This document shows, piece after piece, positions 9,036-18,290 of a stretch of 64,000 bases of DNA (its first letter is position 1; each line of letters opens with the position of its first letter). The DNA lies in NCBI GenBank assembly GCA_001599595.1, contig BCHH01000012.1:375543-439542 (forward strand), read 5' to 3'. The translations under genes and the position numbers were made by a program. Origin of the DNA: Beverwykella pulmonaria. Lineage: Eukaryota > Ascomycota > Dothideomycetes > Pleosporales > Melanommataceae. The notes under the pieces are model-generated. The model saw only the letters and a list, made by a program, of their open reading frames with translations, searched no databases and was not told where the DNA came from.

Positions 9036-11333
9036 ATGGAGCATCTCTTACCGCCAACTGATAAAATAGTGCCGCTCAAAATTCGATACTGTGCAAATCC
9101 CTACGATGGCGACGAGTTCCTCACTTTTCCAGACCGCAAAGGCTGGGACATCTCCACCTGGAAATCAGTCTCAACAGAAGCCAAAGACTTTGACCGAAAC
9201 GGCAGGTCAAGTGCAGAAATTGCCTCGTTTCTCCAGACCTGGTTGTTCTTTGGTCTACTTCACGCTGTGTTAGGGGAACATTGTTCAATGAACGATTTTG
9301 TGAATCAGGAGGACATTCGGCAACCAGCACTAAACACTCGCATCCTTAGCGCTTATATTGAGCAGAAGATCACGCTGTGGACGGAAATCGCTCCTGATGA
9401 GAAGGAGTCTTTGGGACTAAAGTTCAGTAGTTGCCTCAAGCTAGCCTATGCTGTTAGCGCGAGCTTAACCTTTATACTTTATTACAACGACTTAGCTGAT
9501 GAAGATATACTAGCTGAGTCATTGTTTGCGCCCAAAATTCTGCTCGAGACGCTTTCTGGATGTCTTCAAGAGGTTTTGGGAGCTGTTATTCCTAGCCAAA
9601 CTTTCTATCAAGATCTTTTTCTTGAACGGCAGTTGCTCAAAGCTGGCTGGTGTCCCAGTACTGTGGCATTCATGGGACAAAACCTCCCCATGCACCTCCA
9701 AGCGTACGCGTTGTTGATTGGAAACAGTCGTTTAGGTTTGAATCATGCGGACTGTAGTTCTGGAGGGGCTGGAGGTTGTCAGCTGGGACGCATGTCTGAT
9801 AACTTCAAGACATTGCACGTTAACCCTGGATGCAGTTGCGCCAGCATATCTCCCCCAATGAATAAGATCATCGATATCCTTGAAGAAGGCAAGATACCAG
9901 TTCTCACCGTCACGAGGAGCACCGATAACAGGGCGAGCTTGAGCGTGCTTGTTGACGGGATCAGCCTGGATGATTACGAGTCCGGAGATCCCTTAAAGGC
10001 ATGTCCCTTTGTCGCATTCTCTCACGTTTGGTCTGATGGGCTGGGAAATCCGCACGAGAATGCGCTGCCCATGTGCCAATTTGAGCGACTTGAACACATT
10101 ATACAAACCCTTAAGCAAAAAGACACTTGGGGGAAGATTCTCACAAGCTACCACGAGACTACGGCATATGATCATGGGACAATCGCGTTCTGGCTTGATA
10201 CTTTGTGTATCCCGGTAGATCCTGGATACCAACACTTTCGCGACTTTTCCATTCAGAAAATGCACGACATCTACGCCAAAGCAAGCGGATTAGTGGTATT
10301 GGATCCTGACATACAAAAATTACTGGAGAATGCAAGCTCGGTGGATTTCCTGGTCCGAGCAGTTTGTTCTGGATGGAGAAGCAGGCTTTGGACTTATCAA
10401 GAATCAGCTTTAAGCTATGAACTATATTTACCCTTTCAAGGAGGGTGTGCAACATTCAATACCGAGGAAGATTTGCTGGCAGAGGCGGGAAATCGTTCGC
10501 TTGTTGAGAGATTACTACTGAGGTCTGCATGGGCGAAATATAAAGAACTGGTTTGGGATGATCTGGCAGCATTTTGTGTGCCAGACAAGCCTGGTATAGC
10601 GTTTAAACGCATGGCCCAAGCATCGGTTCACAGAAGAACATCTCGTGGAGGAGACGAAACAATCTGCTTGGGTACATTTTTGGGTCTGGATGTATCCCCG
10701 CTATTCCCACTTCAACCAGAGGAAAGGATGCCAGCGCTTCTCGCCCTCCTGCCGGTCATTCCTCCAGAGGTTCTGTTAGCGAGTGGTCCGCGCTTACAGA
10801 AAAAAGGTTTTCATTGGGCACCAGAGACTTTCCTCGCCCCTTTTGGCCTTCGGCTCCAAAGGGAACTTTTGCTGCCGCGCACGTACTGTAACGAAGAAAA
10901 TGGACATGTGGAGCTTACGGTACCCAGCCCCTACCTTAACCTTGAGATTCCCGGCTATGCTATTTTCCTTGCTGCACTAGCATTCAACCCAAAGAATAGC
11001 CAAATTGACGTAGATTTCACCCTTTGTACACCGGAAAATAGACAGTACGAAGTGAGCTTGATGGATACGGGTGCAGCCTCTGAGACAATGGTAGTCTTGG
11101 AAAAGTTGGGCGTTCGGTTTGCAATCCTCCTCCCAGACCTGGACTATTGCACGCAGGGACTATTGGTAGAAGTTACAGGCGAAACAGGTGCTGGTGAGGT
11201 TACTTGTAGGTGGACTAGGGCCGTGGAGATATACGAGATCGAAAGCCAAGAGGACCCACAGCTCTCCGTAACAGCAAAGGAAAACTATATTGATGGAGAA
11301 TGGATGTCATTTAGATGGTGGATAATTGACTGA
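9036..11333 (+). CDS. HET-domain protein, divergent
   Basis: Single-exon gene for a 765-residue protein. An in-frame ATG at 8922 would add 38 residues, but it lies upstream of the TATA palindrome; ATG 9036 has a good context (TCACAATGG). The HET (heterokaryon incompatibility) domain begins near residue 325 with FVAFSHVWSDGLGN, continues with FWLDTLCIP (about 385), the MHDIYAKASGLVVLD segment and RLWTYQESAL. These match the three classical HET blocks (AxSHxWG, WIDxLCI, RxWTLQE) with changes. HET-domain proteins trigger programmed cell death or growth arrest after non-self or pathogen-associated recognition in filamentous fungi. The roughly 320 residues before the domain and 250 after it show no motif I can name. 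Partners and trigger are unknown. Confidence 0.85.
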   Translation: MEHLLPPTDKIVPLKIRYCANPYDGDEFLTFPDRKGWDISTWKSVSTEAKDFDRNGRSSAEIASFLQTWLFFGLLHAVLGEHCSMNDFVNQEDIRQPALNTRILSAYIEQKITLWTEIAPDEKESLGLKFSSCLKLAYAVSASLTFILYYNDLADEDILAESLFAPKILLETLSGCLQEVLGAVIPSQTFYQDLFLERQLLKAGWCPSTVAFMGQNLPMHLQAYALLIGNSRLGLNHADCSSGGAGGCQLGRMSDNFKTLHVNPGCSCASISPPMNKIIDILEEGKIPVLTVTRSTDNRASLSVLVDGISLDDYESGDPLKACPFVAFSHVWSDGLGNPHENALPMCQFERLEHIIQTLKQKDTWGKILTSYHETTAYDHGTIAFWLDTLCIPVDPGYQHFRDFSIQKMHDIYAKASGLVVLDPDIQKLLENASSVDFLVRAVCSGWRSRLWTYQESALSYELYLPFQGGCATFNTEEDLLAEAGNRSLVERLLLRSAWAKYKELVWDDLAAFCVPDKPGIAFKRMAQASVHRRTSRGGDETICLGTFLGLDVSPLFPLQPEERMPALLALLPVIPPEVLLASGPRLQKKGFHWAPETFLAPFGLRLQRELLLPRTYCNEENGHVELTVPSPYLNLEIPGYAIFLAALAFNPKNSQIDVDFTLCTPENRQYEVSLMDTGAASETMVVLEKLGVRFAILLPDLDYCTQGLLVEVTGETGAGEVTCRWTRAVEIYEIESQEDPQLSVTAKENYIDGEWMSFRWWIID

Positions 11334-12917
11334 TTGCTGTAACGGAATAGACACAGGACACGATATCCTTACCTGAGTTTATACCGTGAATCTGATAGCC
11401 TTAAGCGTGGTCAAATTTAACTTTTCCCCGCCATTTTGATGCTCATGACAGTAAACGCGATAGGAATAAAAGGTACGTGGTAGAGTTTTAGGATTTGGGC
11501 CATACTATGTTGTCGTGTCTCTGTCTTCTTAAATTATCGACTAGGTAAGCATTTCACTGCCTTTGATTATGTATGCTCATTGCCTACAATGATCCACCCT
11601 CAGTAGGTGTGTGACTTTGTACAACCATACCTCATGATCAAGAAACCTTGGACTACTAAGCTGTTGTGAAGACTTGGCATATCCAATTTTGTCAAAAGGT
11701 AGTGAATATAGTCTAGGGATGCTTACTTTCTGCTTAGGTTAAAGTAGCGAGTGCTCAGGGAAGGGACCTAAACTGGAACTAGTCACTTCGAAGATTCGGT
11801 AGCGAATACCGGTATTCCAACGTTTACTAGGCTGACCATTTTCGCGAAGCAGCCACACAGAGCTTCGACATCCTCACTGCGTTAGCACAAAGTCTTTTTG
11901 CGAAAGTGGAAAACTTCGTGATTGTAGTTGGATTCCCAAGATTTTAAATTCGGAGTTTCATGCTTTCAAGTTTGCTGGCTGCACAACGGTAGCCTCATAC
12001 CTCAGCCTTCCTACTAACATGAAAGCTATATTATTATATATTAGCTGGTTTAAAGGTAAATTTTTAGTTGGTAGCGAGAGATAAATAAAAGAATAGGTAG
12101 ATAAGGTATAAAAAAGGTACAGTGTAAGTGTAACTATGGCCCTCCTATGGAGTGCCTCCACGGAGTCCCTCGGAAGCCTCTAGGTAGGTACGAGGTGTAG
12201 GGGTGCTAGGGTTCGTACGTCTGATCCGTCTAGTTCGTTGGTGGTGCCTGCACGGGACTCGGGAAATCAGTTCTGATCGAGATCTGCAATCGTTTGTGGG
12301 GATTCCAGCTCATGGGTAAATACTCACAATTGTGGCCAACTCTTTAGAGGGATCAACTAGATAGCTCTTCATCGAATACAATCTTTTGGTACATCTAGCT
12401 CTAGTCCTCGCGATCTAGTGATGACGCGGCAATGCTATTTGGTATTTTGTGTGTAATTAGGCTTTTCTAAAAGCTCTAGCAATGTCAATGGCTCCAGGGA
12501 GAGCTCCATTGGGTCCATATTGGGTGTTTTATGCGTTCTTGAAGGGCTGAATAAAAAGAACATAAAATTAGGAAAATCAAGTGTTGGGTGGGCCGGTTTT
12601 TTCCCCCCATAAAGAAACCGAATTTAAATTGCTACGCTCGTCGCAAGCTCCTTAATACCGTAGACAAACAGCTTACCTTCCTTTTTGACCGCTGAGCTTT
12701 TGCAATGGATTGATATCGTGATTTGAAGTATATAGGAGAGTAGTGTAACAGTAACGCTAGCAGGAAACGCTATGAATAGCCTCGTCGTGTCCCTTTTCCC
12801 TCTCATGCATCCAACCCAGTACATAAACAGCGGAGATGCTTCCCAAGTCCCCGTCCGTCCGCCCCAACCTTTCAGACTTTCAACTCCTCCTTGTTTCCTC
12901 TCCTCCACATCTTCCTC
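11334..12917. other. Intergenic spacer with an AT-rich eroded stretch
   Basis: No gene is recognised. Between about 12010 and 12125 the sequence is very rich in TA dinucleotides (runs such as ATATTATTATATATTAG), which is what repeat-induced point mutation leaves in old fungal repeats, but I cannot assign it to an element. The part nearest 12917 is probably the 3' UTR of the lectin gene on the minus strand. Confidence 0.4.
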
Positions 12918-14152
12918 TCAGAACCTGTCTCTTTGCCGTGCCCGGTAGATGGTGAAGCCTACGTACGCACCTGTAATGGCCAATCCAAACAGCACAAACT
13001 TCATGAAAAACCAGCTCCAGCTTCCGCCCGACTTCTTGGGCGTGAAGGGAGCGGAGCTACCCTTGGATGAGCTTCCCGCAGCCGCGGCTGCGTTGCTTCC
13101 GGAGTTGTGTTGGTAGAGGTTCAAGGTCTTGACAGAGATGATGTCGTGGTTGTCGGAGAGCTCGCCGGTCTCGGCGGAGAAACCTAGGTAGGCGACGGGC
13201 GGGACCTTGTAGTTGGGGATTTCGAAGCACTCGGTCCAGTCGTCTTCGGCTTTGTACTGGAGCTCGAGCTTAAGAGACTTGTCCTGGAAATAGGTGAATT
13301 TGGCTTTGGTGGGGATTTGGGCGTTGCGAATGCCGCGGGCCTAACCACATGATTAGTTCCTTTTCTTTCCTTTTCTTTCTTTTTCTTGCTCAGGGGAAGG
13401 TGGAAGACGTACAGAGCAGCCGGCCACCTCATTGGCCTTGCCGTCATTGTCCTTGTCGTAGACAGTATTCCCATCACCGTTCATGGCCATGACGTAGGGA
13501 AAGACAGTGCCGGGGCGGTTGTTCTTGTATGTGTCGAAGAAGACGCCGAGACCTTCGAACTTGTCCACCGAGCCAAACACTTGTCCTGCCTGAGCGCGCT
13601 GTTTGGTGAGCCACATTGCGAAACCGTCGCCGTAGAGATTTCCCTGGCCGTGGATCTTGAACTCGACGATGATCTACTTGCATGAGCTGGAACCATTTGG
13701 GTTCGAGGAGCGGACTGCCTACCTCCCAGTTTGTGGCGGTCAGAGGCACCCGCGAAAATAGCCACCCTGATCGCGAGGGCTTGTCCGAAGCCAGACGTAT
13801 GTACTTGTCAGTCCTAATGATGGTATCGCCGCCAAAGTCGAACCAGCGGCTTTGCATGTCGGAGTCGAGGTACGGCTGCACCCTAAGGTCAGAGTATATT
13901 CCCAAATCATAGTCGTCCCAGTCTAAGATGTGTATTTTACCCGCATTCACGGGCGGATTGCACTCACAGGTTCGAGGCTATGTGTCCGTAGCTATATTCC
14001 AAAAAGTTAGCAGTTGCAGCCACAGTTCACTGGAAGACGCTTCTTACAGAAATGGCCTTGACATCGGGGTGCTCAGTCAGTCCGAGGGCCAAACTTTGGC
14101 GCAAGCTCCCCGCCAGCAGGACCAAGCTCGTCCATGGCCGCGCGAACAGCAT
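12918..14152 (-). CDS. L-type lectin of the secretory pathway (VIP36/ERGIC-53 family)
   Basis: Five exons on the minus strand: 14048-14152, 13968-13991 (only 24 nt), 13723-13875, 13413-13673 and 12918-13340, giving 321 residues. A signal peptide is followed by LRTHSLEP and the lectin core: SRWFDFGGDTIIRTD, then SGWLFSRVPLTATNWE, then GDGFAMWLT with the metal and sugar-binding loop, and FEGLGVFFDTYKNN containing the conserved Asp and Asn. A serine/alanine/glycine-rich linker leads to a single C-terminal membrane span (WFFMKFVLFGLAITGAY) and a short basic cytosolic tail, YRARQRDRF. Proteins of this family bind high-mannose glycans on cargo in the ER and Golgi and cycle between them. There is no KKXX retrieval signal and no ERGIC-53-type coiled coil, so VIP36/VIPL is the closer match. 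Confidence 0.88.
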
Positions 14153-14494
14153 GGTTGTGGTTGCACGGCACTGAAACCCGCTCGCTACTCAGCACGGTAC
14201 AAGGGCGCAAAGAATGGAAGGGTGGTAGCTCCGCTGATGCAATTGATACGAAAAGCGTCTGCGCCGGGCCGTCGGGGCAGTAAAGCTACGCGAAAGGAAG
14301 AATGGCGTGGGCGGGCGACATTAAAGTGCCGTGGGCGTGGTGTTGAGCGTAGACAGGTGAGCATGAGCACCAGTCGTGGCCTTTCCGCAGAGCTCGGGGC
14401 GCCTCTGACTTCGCCGAGAAAGTGCCGCCCCGCCGGACATGGAACTTTTTTTTTTAAATCCCATCGAGACCACACTTCCCACGTATCATCCACA
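14153..14494. promoter_or_regulatory. Bidirectional promoter between the lectin and NIP7
   Basis: The 342 bp between the two divergent start codons must hold both promoters. It is GC-rich on the lectin side and has an eight-base T run (TTTTTTTT) about 35 nt before the NIP7 ATG. No clear TATA box is seen. Confidence 0.4.
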
Positions 14495-15165
14495 ATGCGC
14501 CCTCTCACAGAACCGGAAACAAAGACGCTCTTCGAGAAGCTCGCAACCTATTGCGGCAAGGGAATTGCCAATCTCATCGCAGACCCTGCCGGCGGCAATG
14601 ATCGCAATGTCTTTCGCGTACAGGTGAGTGCAAGGTTTCCATTTACTATTCAAACATCCTCAGGCATACTGACAGCCTCTAGAACACTCGCGTGTACTAC
14701 GTCCGCGAATCCCTCGCCAACCTAGCCACCTCGATCAAGCGCGACGCCATCCTCTCACTCGGCACATGTCTTGGAAAGTTCACAAAGACGGGAAAATTCA
14801 GACTCCACATCACCGCATTATCTGTCATCGCGCCCCATGCGCGGTATAAGGTCTGGGTCAAGGCAAATGGCGAGATGCCGTTTCTTTACGGAGGAAATGT
14901 GTTGAAAGCGCACGTCGGGCGCTGGTCTGAGGACTGTCCTGAGCACCAGGGTGTCGTGGTTTTGAGCATGAATGACACGCCTTTGGTGAGAGGAACGTCT
15001 TCGAGTATGGTGTGCAACGTGCTGACTGTGTGGTGATAGGGCTTCGGCGTCAGCGCACGATCAACGGCAGAAGCGAGACGGTTAGACCCTACCGGCATAG
15101 TCACGTTCAGGCAGGCAGATATTGGAGAGTATCTGAGAGAAGAAGATACCCTGTTTACGACCTGA
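14495..15165 (+). CDS. NIP7: 60S ribosome biogenesis factor NIP7
   Basis: Three exons (14495-14623, 14683-14985, 15040-15165) encode 185 residues, close to the usual size of NIP7. The protein starts [19 protein letters not shown] and carries the family blocks [18 protein letters not shown] and [19 protein letters not shown]. The C-terminal PUA domain includes [20 protein letters not shown] and [17 protein letters not shown]7 works in the nucleolus on pre-60S particles and is needed for 27S pre-rRNA processing and 60S assembly. It is an essential, highly conserved single-copy gene in yeasts, which fits the good conservation seen here. It shares an upstream region with the lectin gene on the opposite strand. 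Confidence 0.95.
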
Positions 15166-15619
15166 GTGAAGCAAGTGGATAATCTGGTAGCACAAAGATA
15201 CACGCGACAAGGAAAGACAAAATCATGACATGTCCGGGAACGCGTGGACACGAAACCAGTGCATGCAACCTAAGCACAGCATTTTCAGCGGCAGACACCT
15301 TTTGAAGAAGCACGCAATATGCGTCAAGAAAGAAGGACAACTGGAAATGAGACAGGAACGAGAGTTTGGTCCTAATGATTGCGGAACAAAATTAACAATA
15401 TGATACCCACGAAATAACTCACCATGCGGTCATCTTCTCGAATGCTGCTATATCCCTGATTACAGTTTTACGAGCTGAAGCCGTTCTCAAGTATCCCAGT
15501 TGGAACCTTGAAAATCTGTGACGTCTTAATAGTCAGCTCACACATAGTATTCACCCTTAGAACGGGACGCCCACCGCCTCGCCTGCCCCTTTCCATGCCT
15601 CTCATATCCACTTCCTGGC
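15166..15619. other. Spacer upstream of the truncated NACHT-WD40 gene
   Basis: No coding feature is seen. In particular, no HET-domain or P-loop segment of the downstream NACHT gene can be found in any frame here, so its 5' half is absent rather than just out of frame. Confidence 0.5.
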
Positions 15620-15766
15620 CATGTTGTACTCTACATCGCTTTATGGGCACTTGTTATCACACCTTCACTATTCTTCTTAGGTTTCTTCTCACATATTCGG
15701 AAGAGGTACGACTACGCAGGCAAAGCACTCTTTGAGGATGCAAATGCCTGGGTTGCGTTATCCGAG

Positions 15767-17962
15767 ATGTTCACAGACATCCTACAAGACCCAAACTTGG
15801 ACAACACCTACCTAATCGTTGATGCACTCGACGAGTGCGTAGCAGACTTGCCGAAGCTGTTAGATTTTATCGTTCAGAATTCGTGTGTATCCTCTTGCGT
15901 CAGGTGGATTGTCTCCAGCCGCAACTGGCCAGAAATCGAGGAACGGCTCGCGAGAGCGGGACACGGAGTGAGACTGAGCCTCGAACTGAACGCAGAGTCT
16001 GTTTCTGCTGCTGTTGGCGTGTTTATCCAACAGAGGGTGCTTCAACTCGCACAAGAAAAGAAGTACGATAGCAAAACAAAAGAGTCAGTGCAGCAACACC
16101 TGTCCTTAAACGCAGATGGCACCTTCCTCTGGGTAGCTCTGGTGTGTCAAGATCTCAGGAAAATACCAAAATGGAAGGTGCTCGCAAACCTAGGAGCGTT
16201 TCCCCCTGGGCTGGACTCTCTGTATAAGCGAATGCTGGACCAAATAAGCGAATCAGACGACGCAGACCTCTGCAAGCGAATACTAGCCTCGATCGCGATT
16301 GTCTACCGACCTGTCACATTACAGGAGCTGGGATTACTTGTCGAGCAGCTTGAAGAGGTTGGTGATCTCGAGTCTTTGCAAGAGATCATTAGCCTCTGCG
16401 GCTCGTTCCTTACGGTTCGAGACAGAACGGTCTATTTTGTACATCAATCAGCAAAGGACTTCTTACTTGAAAAGGTTTCAGAGAAAATCTTTACATCTAG
16501 TAGGGAAGAGGTCCACCATACACTCTTTTCAAGATCGCTCCAGGCCATGTCTAAGACGCTGCAACGAGACATGTACAGCCTAGATGCGTTAGGATATCCA
16601 GCCGAGCGAGTTACACCGCCATACCCAGATCCACTGGAAGCTTTGCGCTACTCATGTATCTACTGGATTGATCACCTCTGTGAATGGAATCCTGGCTCTT
16701 CTATAGAGGATCAAGTTAATCTGCAGGGTGTCAGGAACGGGGTTCTGCACCACTCCGCCACTGCAACCCCGTTCCTGACACAGGACAGAGGCGCTGTTGA
16801 CAGCTTTCTAAGACAGCAATACCTCTACTGGCTGGAGGCTCTTAGTCTTTGCAAGAGCATGTCAAAAGGAGTTGTGTCTATAGCAAAACTTGAGGTTTTT
16901 ATGCAGGTAATCTATACATTTGTAATGCTATAGAAAATATATGCTAAAGTAGCCTAATAGGGAAGAACAGATGCATCTACGTTAAATAAACTAGTTAAAG
17001 ATGCGCGCCGATTTATTATGTCTCACAAGTGGGCAATAGAGAACTTTCCTCTTCAGGCGTATGCTTCCGCGCTCCTATTTAGCCCAACTCAAAGCCTAAT
17101 AAGAGGACTTTTCAAAAGAGAAGAGCCAAAATGGATTGCAATAAAGCCAGCTATGGACGATAACTGGAGCGCATGTCTCCAGACGCTTGAGGGCCATAGC
17201 AATTACGTCAACTCAGTGGCCTTCTCGCCCGACTCAACACGGCTGGCGTCCGGGTCTGAGGACAAGACAGTCAAGATCTGGGACGCAAGCAACGGCGCCT
17301 GCCTCCAGACGCTCAAGGGCCATAGCGATTACGTCAACTCGGTGACCTTCTCGCCTGACTCGACACGGCTGGCGTCCGGGTCTGAGGACAAGACAGTCAA
17401 GATCTGGGACGCGAGCAACGGCGCCTGCCTCCAGACGCTCAAGGGCCATAGCTGGGACGTCAACTCGGTGGCCTTCTCGCCCAACTCAACACGGCTGGCG
17501 TCCGGGTCCAGGGACAAGACAGTCAAGATCTGGGACGCGANCANCGGCGCCTGCCTCCAGACGCTCAAGGGCCATAGCNNNNACGTCNNCTCGGTGGCCT
17601 TCTCGCCCNACTCNACACGGCTNGCGTCCGGGTCNNNGGACAAGACAGTCAAGATCTGGGACGCGAGCAGCGGCGCCTGCCTCCAGACGCTCAAGGGCCA
17701 TAGCGATTACGTCAACTCGGTGGCCTTCTCGCCCGACTCGACACGGCTGGCGTCCGGGTCTGACGACAACACAGTCTATCAATGCCTAGGCATAAGTTCG
17801 GATCGTATGTGGATGACCTACAACTCGAAGAACATCTTATGGCTACCATCAGAATATCGGCCGTCACGGCCGTCACAATTTATAGTATATAAGAATATGA
17901 TTGGTATTGGTACTAGCCATGGAAGGGTATGGATATGTAGTGTTAAGGGTAACCAGCGTTAG
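15767..17962 (+). CDS. 5'-truncated NACHT-WD40 protein (HNWD-type), probably a pseudogene
   Basis: Exons 15767-16906 and 16961-17962, with the intron at the same place as in the full-length paralogue at 58450. Homology to that paralogue begins near 15620, before the first ATG, in the middle of the NACHT domain: the HET domain and Walker A are missing. The Walker B-like [11 protein letters not shown], the [14 protein letters not shown] block and the VHQSAKDFLL motif are intact. The second exon has about five WD40 units of 42 residues ([36 protein letters not shown]). The last unit is cut and joined directly to the C-terminal tail. The sequence has scattered N bases at 17542-17637. The frame is open throughout, so a truncated protein could be made, but without the effector domain it would not be a normal receptor. 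A 17-bp inverted repeat sits inside exon 1. Confidence 0.75.
16728..16781. repeat. Perfect 17-bp inverted repeat inside the NACHT-WD40 gene
   Basis: GTGTCAGGAACGGGGTT at 16728-16744 is repeated as its exact reverse complement at 16765-16781, with a 20-nt loop between. The segment is in frame and has no counterpart in the paralogue at 58450, so it looks like a small in-frame insertion. Confidence 0.85.
17161..17786 (+). repeat. WD40-coding tandem repeats, 126-bp unit
   Basis: About five 126-bp units, nearly identical in nucleotide sequence, encode the WD40 blades. In the fourth unit the unresolved bases fall at the codons that differ between the other units. Confidence 0.85.
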
Positions 17963-18290
17963 AACTATTCTTCTTTACTATCATATATTTATTATTCCCT
18001 CTGTTTCTGTTGGGAGTAGGAATTGTAGGCGTGGCAAGCATTGCAGGCGTTGGAGGCTCATTAAGGCACAGACCAGAACATTAAGGCACGGACCAGAACA
18101 TTGAGGTCGTGGAATGCTCATGCAATATCGCGACTTGGGATTGCGACATTGGCAAACGTTGGGGGCGTGGAACGCTCGTGGCACGCGCATGTTAGGGATT
18201 GAAGTCCTGAAACGCGACGCGAAACTTTCCCCGATATAGTTCCAATATCCCATACCCCAATCCACCCACCACCTATCTCAACTCAATACC
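17963..18290. other. Spacer with a short tandem duplication
   Basis: The stretch between two convergent genes contains a 20-bp unit, TTAAGGCAC(A/G)GACCAGAACA, repeated twice at 18061-18100. Several further GTGGAA(T/C)GCTC-like words follow. No gene is seen. Confidence 0.5.

Noticed and set aside
11958..12161. Minus-strand 67-codon frame in AT-rich DNA
   Set aside because: The stretch looks like eroded repeat or spacer DNA; no protein family is recognisable.
14185..14508. Open frames between the lectin and NIP7 genes
   Set aside because: They overlap the shared promoter and have no motif; composition is GC-rich without coding signs.
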